Assembly: GCA_041749535.1 (NCBI GenBank) | Contig: JBGTBE010000057.1 | Location: forward strand, 23,453-87,452 | Length of the DNA: 64,000 nt | Reading direction: 5' to 3' | Source: JBBQZU01 sp041749535 | GTDB lineage: Bacteria > Bacteroidota > Bacteroidia > Flavobacteriales_D > Cryomorphaceae | In this document: positions 16,303-25,339 of the stretch, piece by piece | How the letters are laid out: every line of letters starts with the position of its first letter | How positions within the stretch are numbered: position 1 is the first letter of the stretch | The notes under the pieces: model-generated | Database searches by the model: none | What the model was told of the DNA's origin: nothing | What the model saw: only the letters and a program-made list of their open reading frames with translations | Program-made: the position numbers and the translations under genes

Positions 16303-18120
16303 ATGCAAGGGAAATCTACACAATCCATTATTGGAGCGCTGTTTATTTGCGCGATTATTCACACAAGCCAGGCTCAGTTGGTAGTTCACACAGACCATCT
16401 TGGAGCGGGTCATAACGAAGGAATTGGGGTAACAACCAGCAGTGACTTTACCAGAAATGGCTGGGCTCACAATGCTATTGGTATGCGCACCATAGACGGT
16501 GGTGGTCTCGATGCAAAGCGCATGGAAGCCTCCAGGTTTCTTTCACAAGCTGCATTCGGTGGCCGGCCCGATGAAATAAATTTACTTGCAGAAAACAACG
16601 ACTTTGAAGGTTGGATAGACTGGCAAACGACCCTGCCCAGAACAGATATGATGGCACTCACCCAACAAGTGACCCAGCAAGCCAAGAATGCCCACATACA
16701 ATCTGGGGGCAGTGCCAATTCCTTTATAGCCAATTCTAGGCTATTTCAGTATGCATGGTGGCAAGCAAAACTCACCAAGCAAGACGTATTGCGCCTAAGA
16801 GTAGCAGCGGCTTTCAGCGAAATTCTGGTCATCTCAACAATTGGAAATATTCGCAATGAGAATGTGGCCTTTGCTTCGTATTACGATGTCTTGCTGAAAA
16901 ATGCCTTTGGGAACTATAGAGCAATGCTTAAGGAAGTGACGCTACATCCGGCTATGGGCGTATATCTCACACATTTCAGAAACCCTAAAACCAACACTGC
17001 CGAGAATACCTTCCCTGACGAAAACTACGCGAGGGAAATTCTTCAGCTATTCAGCATTGGTCTGGTGCAACTCAACAATGACGGAACACCAATTCTTGAT
17101 GGCAATGGAAACGAAATACCCACATATACACCAGAGGATATACGTCAATTGGCTAAGGTATTCACAGGCCTTGGTGCTGGAGGTATTACAACTGACGCAG
17201 CCAATAACGGAAACACAGTAAGTTTTACCATTACCAGAAATAACCTGGACTACACGGTGCCCATGAAAATGTACAATTACGAGCACGAATCTGGCAGCAA
17301 ACAGATACTTGGAAGCACCATTCCCGGTGGCCTTTCCGGAATGGAAGATATTGATGCCGCGCTCGAAATTATCATGAACCACCAGAACACAGCACCATTC
17401 GTATCGAAAAAACTCATTCAACAACTTGTAAAATCAAATCCATCGCCTGCTTATGTTTCAGATGTGGCTGATGTATTCAACAACGATGATGATGGAGTGC
17501 GGGGAAACTTAAAATCGGTAATTAAAGCCATATTGCTACACCCAGAAGCAAGGGAATGCCTTTGGCAAACAGATCCAACCAGCGGAAAACTCCGCAATCC
17601 TACACAGCGGTACCTGCATTTTGCGAAAGCAATGCAGTTACTTGCACCAAATGGGGTTTATTGGACTACAGGTGTGAGTTTCGATTTCAGAAACAACCAC
17701 TTACCTATGAATTCGCCTAGTGTGTTTAATTTTTACCTTCCTGAACATCAGCCACCCGGCCCCATTCGGAACGAAAATCTTACCGCTCCTGAATTTCAAA
17801 TTTTCAATGCTACAACCAGTATAGGCTACGTTAACGAAGTGGACACGTGGACACGTCTTGGCAACATGTTCTCCGTTGCAGAGCTTTCGCAGAACGTAAC
17901 ACTTAATAAACCTCACTACCATTTGATGGCATCGGATCCTGAGGTATTGGTCAACCACCTCGATGTTGTGTTGTGCCACGGAAACCTCTCTCACGAAACC
18001 AGAGAAATAGTGAGAAATGCACTAGAAGGGCTTGGAACATCCACGGAAAACCTGAGTCAAAGGCTCGAAATTGCTGCCTTTCTAATCATGATTAGCCCCG
18101 AATACACAATCTTAAAATAA
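16303..18120 (+). CDS. DUF1800 family secreted protein
   Basis: 605 residues with a Sec signal peptide (IIGALFICAIIHTSQAQ, cleavage after about residue 24). Typical DUF1800 features: EASRFLSQAAFGGRPDEINLL near the start of the mature domain, a central FPDENYAREILQLFSIGLVQLN, and LHPEAR plus LIMISPEY near the end. The biochemical role of DUF1800 is not established. It is the usual partner of DUF1501 proteins in Bacteroidota and Planctomycetes, as here with the next gene 12 bp away. There is no T9SS sorting domain. Confidence 0.88.
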   Translation: MQGKSTQSIIGALFICAIIHTSQAQLVVHTDHLGAGHNEGIGVTTSSDFTRNGWAHNAIGMRTIDGGGLDAKRMEASRFLSQAAFGGRPDEINLLAENNDFEGWIDWQTTLPRTDMMALTQQVTQQAKNAHIQSGGSANSFIANSRLFQYAWWQAKLTKQDVLRLRVAAAFSEILVISTIGNIRNENVAFASYYDVLLKNAFGNYRAMLKEVTLHPAMGVYLTHFRNPKTNTAENTFPDENYAREILQLFSIGLVQLNNDGTPILDGNGNEIPTYTPEDIRQLAKVFTGLGAGGITTDAANNGNTVSFTITRNNLDYTVPMKMYNYEHESGSKQILGSTIPGGLSGMEDIDAALEIIMNHQNTAPFVSKKLIQQLVKSNPSPAYVSDVADVFNNDDDGVRGNLKSVIKAILLHPEARECLWQTDPTSGKLRNPTQRYLHFAKAMQLLAPNGVYWTTGVSFDFRNNHLPMNSPSVFNFYLPEHQPPGPIRNENLTAPEFQIFNATTSIGYVNEVDTWTRLGNMFSVAELSQNVTLNKPHYHLMASDPEVLVNHLDVVLCHGNLSHETREIVRNALEGLGTSTENLSQRLEIAAFLIMISPEYTILK

Positions 18121-18132
18121 ACCCCAAGGAAG

Positions 18133-19545
18133 ATGACACCAGAAAGAAGCCCCGGCATAAGCCGAAGAAAATTTATTGCTACAACAGGTTGTGCTGCCGT
18201 GGGAGTTACAACACTGTTTTCATCACTCATCAATATGCGCGCTGTTGCAGCTGCGGCCTTAGATAAAAAGGCTGAAGCTTCTGGTGAGTACAAAGCAATG
18301 GTGTGCATACTACTCAATGGAGGCGCTGACTCTCACAACATGCTGGTGCCGAGAAGTGCGGAAGCATGGGGGCAATATGCAGTAACAAGAGGGAACCTCG
18401 CAATACCACAATCAGAGATACTCCAACTCAATCACAATCCACTCAACGGCCACAGTTATGGTGTGCACCCTCTTATGCCTGAAGTGAGCGACCTCTTCAA
18501 CAGTGGGAAACTTTCTTTCATTTCCAACGTGGGTACTCTGGTAGAACCTGTTACGAAGGCACAATATCTGGCGAACAACAAAGCGCTTCCACTGGGCCTA
18601 TTCTCCCACAGCGACCAGTCAAAGCACTGGCAAACAGGTAGACCGGCTGATAGAAAATCATTTGGTTGGGGAGGGAGAATTGCTGACTTGGTTCAGAGCC
18701 AGAACCAGAACAACTTGATCTCCATGAACATTTCTCTAGATGGAAGCAACCAATTTCAAATGGGTGCGGAGAATGTAGAGTTTTCTATAAGACCCACAGG
18801 TACAGCCGGCATCAGCGGCTACGGCACCAATAACATCTACCACGAACTTCGCGACGCCGCCATCAACAATCTCCTGGACAAGGAATACCAGGATATTTAT
18901 GAGAAGACCTACATCTCCACACTGAAAAATGCAAAACAAGGTACTGAAGCGTTGCAACAAGCATTGAGCGCACAAGGCCAATTAAATACAAGCTTTTCGA
19001 GCGCTGCGTTCTCTCAAAAACTCAAAACCATTGCAGAGATCATTAATGCCAGAGAAACACTTGGTTTTGCACGACAAACTTTCTTCGTGAATTTTGCTGG
19101 CTGGGATCACCACGATGATACCCTTGACTCTCAACTCACCATGTTGCCGGAACTCAGCAAAGGGCTGGCCGAATTCAATGCAGCCCTTGAAGAAATGGGT
19201 GTTGCAACTGGTGTAACCACTTTTACAATTTCGGACTTCGGTCGCACCCTGACTTCAAATGGTAATGGCTCTGACCATGCCTGGGGCGGCAACATGCTTG
19301 TAATGGGTGGTTCAGTCAATGGTGGTCAAATATTTGGAGATTACCCTCTGCTAAGCATGGACAATGAATGGATGCTGCCAAGAGGTGTGATTATTCCTAC
19401 CACATCGTCTACCGAGTATATGGCTGAATTGGCACTTTGGTTTGGAATAAGTCCTTCTGATGTTGGTGATATATTTCCTGACATTATCAATTTCACAAAT
19501 AATCCAGGTGCATACCCCATTGGATTCATGAACTCAGGCATATAA
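18133..19545 (+). CDS. DUF1501 family protein with Tat signal
   Basis: 470 residues. The N-terminus SPGISRRKFIATTGCAAVG is a twin-arginine signal, so the protein is probably exported folded. The body fits DUF1501, a domain of the alkaline-phosphatase/sulfatase-like superfamily: VCILLNGGADSHNMLVP at the start of the domain, GVHPLMPEVSDLFNSGKLSFISNVG, FVNFAGWDHHDDT, and TISDFGRTLTSNGNGSDHAWGGNMLVMGG in the C-terminal half. The substrate is unknown. It is co-directional with DUF1800 upstream (12 bp) and the discoidin/T9SS gene downstream (2 bp). Confidence 0.9.
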   Translation: MTPERSPGISRRKFIATTGCAAVGVTTLFSSLINMRAVAAAALDKKAEASGEYKAMVCILLNGGADSHNMLVPRSAEAWGQYAVTRGNLAIPQSEILQLNHNPLNGHSYGVHPLMPEVSDLFNSGKLSFISNVGTLVEPVTKAQYLANNKALPLGLFSHSDQSKHWQTGRPADRKSFGWGGRIADLVQSQNQNNLISMNISLDGSNQFQMGAENVEFSIRPTGTAGISGYGTNNIYHELRDAAINNLLDKEYQDIYEKTYISTLKNAKQGTEALQQALSAQGQLNTSFSSAAFSQKLKTIAEIINARETLGFARQTFFVNFAGWDHHDDTLDSQLTMLPELSKGLAEFNAALEEMGVATGVTTFTISDFGRTLTSNGNGSDHAWGGNMLVMGGSVNGGQIFGDYPLLSMDNEWMLPRGVIIPTTSSTEYMAELALWFGISPSDVGDIFPDIINFTNNPGAYPIGFMNSGI

Positions 19546-19547
19546 AC

Positions 19548-20294
19548 ATGAAAAAAATATTAACCATCCTACTCTCCGCGCATGCTCTATTGGCATCAGC
19601 GCAATGCTATCCAGACCGCCACAACACTTCGTGGAACGAAGGCTGGCTTTCATGTACTCCTAATGACAACCCCATTCCAGATAGAGGTCTCTCACACTGG
19701 ATCAAGTATGACTTTGGAAATACATACACTCTAAGCGAGGTGCGCATGTGGAACTTAAATGACAACAAGCGCCTTGGCAATGGTTTCAAAGATTTTGCTA
19801 TTGATTATAGCGTTGATGGTAACAGCTGGCAGAATCTAGGTTCTTTTAGTGTTGCAAAAGCAACAGGCAAGAGCAATTACGAAGGCGAAATTGTAGCAGA
19901 TTTTATGGGCGATACGGCCAGATTCGTGGTACTCACCGCTTTGAGCAACTGGGGCGGGCAATGCACCGGCTTTGCAGAAGTTCAATTTGGCGTTCTAGAA
20001 GTTACTGCCCAACTCCCAGGAGGCATGGACAACGAGTGCTTCTCAGTGTCTATTTACCCAAATCCACACGTGGAATCATTTACGTTGCTTGCAACTACGA
20101 AGTGTGATGGACCTATGGATTATTCTATATATGACCACACTGGTAGGCTTGTTAAGTCAGGGAACATGCCTGAAAACACTGCAATATATGAAGAGATGAT
20201 TTTCACAAGTGGAATGGCACCAGGCTTGTACCACCTTGTTATTCAGCAAGATGGTAAAATAAGCAGGCACCCACTGGTAAAAATGATGCGTTAA
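19548..20294 (+). CDS. Discoidin (F5/8 type C)-like domain protein with T9SS type A sorting domain
   Basis: 248 residues. Signal peptide MKKILTILLSAHALLASAQ; then a domain of about 130 residues resembling a discoidin/F5/8C beta-sandwich (HWIKYDFGNTYTLSEVRMWN, FKDFAIDYSVDGNSWQNLGSF, ARFVVLTALSNWGGQCTGFAEVQF); then a C-terminal T9SS domain (VSIYPNPHVESFTL...YDHTGRLVKSG...GLYHLVIQQDGKIS). Discoidin domains bind carbohydrates or lipids at surfaces. It is probably exported through T9SS and lodged at the cell surface. Position suggests it acts with the DUF1800/DUF1501 pair. Confidence 0.82.
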   Translation: MKKILTILLSAHALLASAQCYPDRHNTSWNEGWLSCTPNDNPIPDRGLSHWIKYDFGNTYTLSEVRMWNLNDNKRLGNGFKDFAIDYSVDGNSWQNLGSFSVAKATGKSNYEGEIVADFMGDTARFVVLTALSNWGGQCTGFAEVQFGVLEVTAQLPGGMDNECFSVSIYPNPHVESFTLLATTKCDGPMDYSIYDHTGRLVKSGNMPENTAIYEEMIFTSGMAPGLYHLVIQQDGKISRHPLVKMMR

Positions 20295-20358
20295 AAATTT
20301 GCATCATAATTTTAGACTTGTGAAATGACTACATTCGTTGGGTAATCCTGACCTAACC

Positions 20359-20820
20359 ATGTCCACTTTCACTGAGAAAACTGAATTTGTAAAAAAGAAA
20401 GCCAAGCGTTTCTTTTTTAAAATGATAGCCGCCCTTGTGCTTCTTGGAATTGTAGTACTTCTCTTTATTTATTACGCAAACTACAGCACTGGAATCAGGG
20501 CCGGTATCGTACTAAAGGTGAGCAAGAGGGGGGCAATATTCAAAACATATGAAGGCCAGCTAGACCTGATGAGTTTTGGAGCTGTGAAGAGCCAAAATCA
20601 ACTTTCTCAAACATTCGAATTTTCTGTGTACAAATCTGATTCAGAAATAATACGTGAACTCGAAAGAGTTGCACTCACCGGTGAGCGGGTTAACCTTCAA
20701 TATGAAGAGAAGTATGCAGTGCTCCCATGGAGAGGCAGCACTGAGTATTTTGTAGTTGGAATTGATGCCGCCAAGGGTGCTCCTGCAGAACCGCAGAAGA
20801 AGGGTTTTCTGGAAGATTGA
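20359..20820 (+). CDS. Small single-pass membrane protein, Bacteroidota-conserved type
   Basis: 153 residues. One membrane helix near the N-terminus (FFFKMIAALVLLGIVVLLFIYYA) and a soluble domain beginning GIRAGIVLKVSKRGAIFKTYEGQLDL and ending ...LPWRGSTEYFVVGID. I recognise the pattern as a small conserved Bacteroidota protein of unknown function (sometimes wrongly given a sugar-phosphate dehydrogenase name). A TTG-initiated extension of 7 codons exists; the ATG at 20359 is more plausible. Convergent with the M1 peptidase gene. Confidence 0.75.
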   Translation: MSTFTEKTEFVKKKAKRFFFKMIAALVLLGIVVLLFIYYANYSTGIRAGIVLKVSKRGAIFKTYEGQLDLMSFGAVKSQNQLSQTFEFSVYKSDSEIIRELERVALTGERVNLQYEEKYAVLPWRGSTEYFVVGIDAAKGAPAEPQKKGFLED

Positions 20821-20850
20821 ATCTTCTGATATTTCCCCATACCGATTGTA

Positions 20851-22476
20851 CTACTTTTTTGATTCTAAGAGAAGCACATAGAAGTTTCTGTCCGGAACAA
20901 ATTCCCCTTTTACAATCGTTTCCTGCCAAGTGGTGGTAGGAAACAGCCAATTGCCATCAGCCATTTTCAGCGGCATGTCGAAGCCATGCAGAACTTCTGC
21001 CCATCTGTATATCAACTTCTTTCCATCATGGTAGTACTCAATAACTGGAGGGGTTGACTGACGCAGGTATTGGTCAAAAACTTTTGACAAATCCCTTCCA
21101 GATCGTTCACTAATAAAATTTTCTACCTGAGCTGTAGTAACTGTGGAATGAAAGAATTTCACATTCAAGTCCACGAGCATTTGCTGGAATGCTTCATCAC
21201 TGGGAAACAGCTGCCTAATGGTATGAATCATATTTGCACCCTTGTAATACATGTCGCCACTTCCTTCTACATTTACACCATAAGGGCCTATGATCGGCTT
21301 TTTATTGGAAATTTTCTCCCTGGTGCCAATCACGTAATCATTCCCAGCTTCTGTACCGAACTGACATTGGGTATAAATGGTTTCTGAGTATGCTGTAAAT
21401 CCTTCATGCACCCACATATCTGCAATATCTTTTGTGGTAATACTATTGCCAAACCACTCATGCCCACTTTCGTGGATGATGATAAAATCCCATTTCATTC
21501 CCCACCCGGTACCAGAAAGATCAGATCCTAAATACCCTTTCTTAAATGCATTTCCGTATGCTATTGCACTTTGATGCTCCATTCCCAAATGGGGTGATTG
21601 AATCAATTTGTAGCCATCTTCATAAAAAGGATAGGGTCCAAACCATTGCTCGAAGCACTGAAGCATATCCTTGACTTCCTGAAAATGCACCTTGGCTTTT
21701 TCAACCTCATAATCGAGCACCCAAAAGTCCAGATCCAAAGTACCATTTGCCCCCTGAATGGAATCAGTCCAATTTGAGTAGTAACCAATGTATGGAATAA
21801 TGTTGTACGCATTTATTGGGTTCTTTACTTCCCATACCCAAGTGTTTGTACCATTGTTCTCTGGAATTTTGCTAATCAGTTTACCGTTAGACACTGCACT
21901 AAGCGCTTCAGGAGCTGAAATTGAAATCAGGGCACCAAGATCCGGTTCATCACTCTGATGGTCCTTGCAAGGGTACCAAACACTGGCACCCAAACCTTGG
22001 CATGCCACTGACATCCAAGGCCGTCCATTGGCATCCGTCTTCCAAATCGCACCCCCATCCCAGGGAGGAATTCTGGCTGCGCGTGGTTTGCCTTCAAAAT
22101 GTATAATTACGGAGACTGTATCACCTTTGGTTAGTGGCTTAGGGAAGTGCAAGTACCACACATTTTCTTCATTGCTGAAGTATACTTCACTGTTCTCATA
22201 TTTAGCAGATGTAATTCTCATAGGTTTTTGAAGGTCTATCTGCATAATTGAGTCTTCTGATAAAGTTTCAAACGTAATGGTATGAATTCCAGAAATTCCT
22301 TTTGTATTAAAATCTGGTGTTACTTCAAGGTCATAATGCAAAGCATTCCACCAAACCCTCTCCTTGGTTATTGTACCCCGAAGTGTGTCATTTCTAGTAA
22401 AATCGTGCTGGGCAGCAACCCATTGCTGATATAAAAAGAAACAAGAAAGCACGCTTAAAAGACGAATTGCTGACAT
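20851..22476 (-). CDS. M1 family metallopeptidase (aminopeptidase N-like)
   Basis: 541 residues with a Sec signal peptide (cleavage after about residue 22, AAQ). The zinc site is HESGHEWFGNSITTKDIADMWVHEG, i.e. HExxH plus the third-ligand Glu 18 residues on. The substrate motif of aminopeptidases (GxMEN) appears as HLGMEHQSAIAYGN, where Met-Glu is kept and Asn becomes His. A catalytic Tyr is likely in EGSGDMYYKGANMIHTIRQL. It lacks the large C-terminal domain of PepN. Probably a periplasmic or surface peptidase for nutrient peptides. It carries no T9SS domain. Confidence 0.9.
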   Translation of the reverse strand: MSAIRLLSVLSCFFLYQQWVAAQHDFTRNDTLRGTITKERVWWNALHYDLEVTPDFNTKGISGIHTITFETLSEDSIMQIDLQKPMRITSAKYENSEVYFSNEENVWYLHFPKPLTKGDTVSVIIHFEGKPRAARIPPWDGGAIWKTDANGRPWMSVACQGLGASVWYPCKDHQSDEPDLGALISISAPEALSAVSNGKLISKIPENNGTNTWVWEVKNPINAYNIIPYIGYYSNWTDSIQGANGTLDLDFWVLDYEVEKAKVHFQEVKDMLQCFEQWFGPYPFYEDGYKLIQSPHLGMEHQSAIAYGNAFKKGYLGSDLSGTGWGMKWDFIIIHESGHEWFGNSITTKDIADMWVHEGFTAYSETIYTQCQFGTEAGNDYVIGTREKISNKKPIIGPYGVNVEGSGDMYYKGANMIHTIRQLFPSDEAFQQMLVDLNVKFFHSTVTTAQVENFISERSGRDLSKVFDQYLRQSTPPVIEYYHDGKKLIYRWAEVLHGFDMPLKMADGNWLFPTTTWQETIVKGEFVPDRNFYVLLLESKK

Positions 22477-22569
22477 ATGTGTGGCTTTGAATAAGTTCTG
22501 TGTTAATCGGCAGAAAGCGGATCGATGAAAAGCAAAATGCTATCCAAACTTTCAAATAAATTCAGATAC

Positions 22570-22577
22570 CAAATATA
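22570..22577 (-). promoter_or_regulatory. Possible -7 element for the M1 peptidase gene
   Basis: On the minus strand TATATTTG matches TAnnTTTG, about 94 bp before the start codon. No matching -33 element. The only consensus match found in this spacer on that strand. Confidence 0.3.
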
Positions 22578-22590
22578 GGATGAAAAGAAT

Positions 22591-22700
22591 GGCGGTGCCT
22601 TTGGGTGCTGCTACACCTGACATGGATCAAATTCAGATCATTGAGATCTAAAAGATGAAAGCCCTGCATGGAGAACTTTAATATTCATGCAATTTGGGGC
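22591..22700 (-). ncRNA. Possible small structured RNA with weak SRP-RNA-like core (speculative)
   Basis: Read on the minus strand the spacer contains ATGTCAGGTGTAGCAGCACC followed by CAAAGGCACCGCC. GTCAGG and AGCAGC are the two sides of the conserved internal loop of bacterial SRP RNA, but the terminal GGAA-type hairpin that should join them is absent, which argues against a normal ffs gene. The segment also contains AGATC-TCAAT-GATCT and GCATG...CATGC hairpins. The RNA reading is a suggestion only; a covariance-model search would decide. Confidence 0.22.
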
Positions 22701-22725
22701 TTACTGGGATAGAACTGAGCTTTTA

Positions 22726-22733
22726 TAACTTTG
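22726..22733 (+). promoter_or_regulatory. -7 element of the FAD oxidoreductase gene
   Basis: TAACTTTG, 16 bp before the ATG, which is itself preceded by a GAGGAG Shine-Dalgarno-like stretch (22743-22748), unusual here. No TTTG at 19-21 bp upstream. Confidence 0.45.
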
Positions 22734-22749
22734 GAAAAAATTGAGGAGT

Positions 22750-23994
22750 ATGGACAGAAAGGCGGATTGTGATGTTATAATAATTGGAGCTGGACTCGCC
22801 GGTCTTTCCGCGGCGATTCATTGCGAGCAAAGAGGTTATGATGTACGCATCTTGGAAGGAACCGACTGCGTGGGTGGTCGCATCAAATCAGATATTATAG
22901 ATGGTTTTATTCTAGACCATGGATTTCAGGTGCTTATATCATCCTATCCCATGGCTAAGGAGCTTTTGAATATGAAAGAATTGATGCTCGGATCATTTGC
23001 TTCAGGTGCACTTATTACAGATGATCACGGAAGCTTTCGTATTGGCGATCCACTGCGCGATCCTCGCATGGCGATTACCATGCCTATTTCCAGAATAGGG
23101 TCTTTAAGCGATAAAATAAAACTGTTCGCCCTATCGAGAAAAGTAAGACGCATGACACCTGATGATGTCTTCACAGGACAGCCTATGACGACGATAGATT
23201 ACTTGCTGTCAGCGGGCTTTTCAAAAGCCATTATTTATAACTTCTTCATCCCTTTCTTCGGTGGTATTTTCTTAGAAAGAAAACTTCACACAGCTGCAGG
23301 TATGTTTCGGTTTGTATTGAGAAATTTCACATTAGGCAATGCCTGCCTACCGGCAAAAGGAATGCAGGCCCTTCCAGATCAACTGCTTCAAAAACTAAAG
23401 CCATCCACCCTTAGAATCAACGCCAAGGTGAAGTCCATTTCCAATGAAGGCGATGTTCATCTGGAATCTGGAGAGATGCTATCTGCCAAAAAAGTAATTG
23501 TAGCATGCCAGCATAAATCCTTGATTTCTAAAAATACTGAAACTTCTTTTAGGCAGACCACGACAATGTATTTTGCCGGAAGCAGCACATTGAAACGCAT
23601 GCACAAAACCATAGGCTTGGATGCCAGAATAGAAAGTGAGATAAATAATTATTCAAGGATTGATGAAGTAGCCCCTTCATATGCCCCAAAAGGCAAATCT
23701 CTATGGAGTGTTACCCTTCGGGAAGATTCAAATACAAGCGAAAAAGCGGTAAACAAGTCCCTATCAAAGCTTATTGGAGCCAGTGAAGGTGCATTAACTC
23801 TTTTAAAAACATACCACATTCCACAGGCGCTTCCGGTAATTTTGCAACCTAAAAAAGATATGGTGGCAGCTCAATCCTTCGTTGGTGGTTCCATTTACAC
23901 TGCAGGTGATCACTTGCTAAATGCATCTATAGAAGGTGCGCTGCGTTCAGGAATCAGGGCAGGTGAGGCGGTATGCGGAGGAATGGATTCATAG
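22750..23994 (+). CDS. NAD(P)/FAD-dependent oxidoreductase (amine oxidase/phytoene desaturase-like)
   Basis: 414 residues. The dinucleotide-binding fold is at the N-terminus: DVIIIGAGLAGLSAAIHCEQRGYDVRILEGTDCVGGRI (GxGxxG plus the Glu that binds ribose). A C-terminal FAD motif is seen in FVGGSIYTAGDHLLNASIEGALRSGIRAGE. This arrangement is common to flavin amine oxidases, protoporphyrinogen oxidase and carotenoid desaturases; the substrate is not identifiable and no carotenoid genes are adjacent. The ATG at 22750 is preferred over an upstream in-frame TTG because of the GAGGAG stretch just before it. Confidence 0.83.
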   Translation: MDRKADCDVIIIGAGLAGLSAAIHCEQRGYDVRILEGTDCVGGRIKSDIIDGFILDHGFQVLISSYPMAKELLNMKELMLGSFASGALITDDHGSFRIGDPLRDPRMAITMPISRIGSLSDKIKLFALSRKVRRMTPDDVFTGQPMTTIDYLLSAGFSKAIIYNFFIPFFGGIFLERKLHTAAGMFRFVLRNFTLGNACLPAKGMQALPDQLLQKLKPSTLRINAKVKSISNEGDVHLESGEMLSAKKVIVACQHKSLISKNTETSFRQTTTMYFAGSSTLKRMHKTIGLDARIESEINNYSRIDEVAPSYAPKGKSLWSVTLREDSNTSEKAVNKSLSKLIGASEGALTLLKTYHIPQALPVILQPKKDMVAAQSFVGGSIYTAGDHLLNASIEGALRSGIRAGEAVCGGMDS

Positions 23995-24066
23995 GGCCAA
24001 GCAAACTGTAATCAATACTTCAAATTTAAAGGTTAAACGCTACTTTCGCGCTCCAATATATAAGCT

Positions 24067-25296
24067 ATGTCAGATGATTTTATAATCGGTGGAGTGAGCG
24101 CCACAAAACTTGTCAAAGAATTTGGTGCACCCCTTTATGTGTATGACACTTCCATTATGGAAAGACAATACAAGCGCATTGAAAATTCATTCCGAAATTC
24201 CAGGTTAAAGATAAACTACGCCTGCAAAGCCCTGAGCAACATCAACGTTCTCAAGTTTTTCAAGAGCCTTGGAAGCGGCCTTGATACGGTATCTATTGAA
24301 GAAGTTCATCTTGGGCTAAAAGCTGGATTTGCTGCTCAGGATATCATTTTTACACCAAATGGTGTGTCTATTAATGAGATAAAGCAAGCTGTAACATTGG
24401 GCGTAAGGATCAACATCGACAATCTATCCATCCTTGAGCAGTTTGCCCATGCCTACGGCAATTCATATCCGGTTTGCATCAGATTAAATCCACATATCAA
24501 TGCCGGCGGAAATCAAAAAATTTCTGTAGGACATATAGATTCCAAATTCGGAATAAGCATTCACCAAACAAGACATTTGGAGCGCCTGGTTAAAGGACTT
24601 AACGTACATGTTGAAGGACTGCACATGCATACTGGCAGCGATATTTTGGATGTGGATGTCTTTCTTAGAGGTGCCGATTTACTACTCGAAGTTGCCAAAG
24701 GATTTCGAGACCTCACATATATTGATTTTGGAAGCGGATTCAAGGTAGCCTACAAGCCTGATGACATTAGCACAGATATTGAAGAACTAGGACAGAAAAT
24801 GACAGCAATGTTTGCAAGATTTTGCAAAGAGTATGGGAGAGAATTACAGATAGAGTTTGAACCTGGCAAATTTTTAGTTAGCGAATCTGGTTATTTTCTA
24901 TGCGAAGTAAATGCACTTAAACAAACCACTGCAACAGTCTTTGCGCAGGTGAACTCAGGACTCAATCACTTTATTAGGCCTATGTTTTATGAAGCATATC
25001 ACCACATTACAAACGCAAGCGCCGTTGCCCGAAAACCCAGACTCTATACCGTGGTGGGATATATTTGCGAGACTGACACCTTTGCCAGTGACCGCCTGAT
25101 ACAGGAAATCCAGGAAGGTGATGTTTTGGCATTTCACAATGCCGGTGCATATTGTTTTTCTATGAGCAGTAATTACAATAGTCGGCCCAGACCGGCAGAA
25201 ATACTAATTCATAAAGGCCGGGCATACCAAATCACCAAAAGAGAAACCATTGAAGATATTCTTCGAAACCAAGAAGATACCGATTTATTCCAGTAG
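24067..25296 (+). CDS. lysA: Diaminopimelate decarboxylase
   Basis: 409 residues, PLP-dependent alanine-racemase-fold type III decarboxylase that makes L-lysine from meso-diaminopimelate, the last step of lysine synthesis. The PLP lysine is Lys54 (NYACKALSN). HMHTGSDI, the phosphate-binding IDFGSGFKVAY, EFEPGKFLVSESG, ICETDTFASDR (Cys-Glu dimer active-site element) and NAGAYCFSMSSNYNSRPRPAEIL match LysA well. Length is normal. TACTTTCG at 24041-24048 is one base off the -7 consensus and may be its promoter. Confidence 0.94.
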   Translation: MSDDFIIGGVSATKLVKEFGAPLYVYDTSIMERQYKRIENSFRNSRLKINYACKALSNINVLKFFKSLGSGLDTVSIEEVHLGLKAGFAAQDIIFTPNGVSINEIKQAVTLGVRINIDNLSILEQFAHAYGNSYPVCIRLNPHINAGGNQKISVGHIDSKFGISIHQTRHLERLVKGLNVHVEGLHMHTGSDILDVDVFLRGADLLLEVAKGFRDLTYIDFGSGFKVAYKPDDISTDIEELGQKMTAMFARFCKEYGRELQIEFEPGKFLVSESGYFLCEVNALKQTTATVFAQVNSGLNHFIRPMFYEAYHHITNASAVARKPRLYTVVGYICETDTFASDRLIQEIQEGDVLAFHNAGAYCFSMSSNYNSRPRPAEILIHKGRAYQITKRETIEDILRNQEDTDLFQ

Positions 25297-25310
25297 TCAG
25301 AAACGATTCT

Positions 25311-25318
25311 TAGCTTTG
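25311..25318 (+). promoter_or_regulatory. -7 element of the porin-like gene
   Basis: TAGCTTTG, an exact TAnnTTTG, 21 bp before the ATG of the barrel-protein gene. No clear -33 box. Confidence 0.5.
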
Positions 25319-25339
25319 TAGTAAACTAAATCGTTAGAG

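Noticed and set aside
22600..22650. TPP or SAM riboswitch in the spacer upstream of the FAD oxidoreductase
   Set aside because: ACCTGACATGGATC looks faintly like the TPP element ACCTGATCTGGATAAT, but the CTGAGA and CCAGCGnAGGGA parts are missing and no thiamine gene follows.
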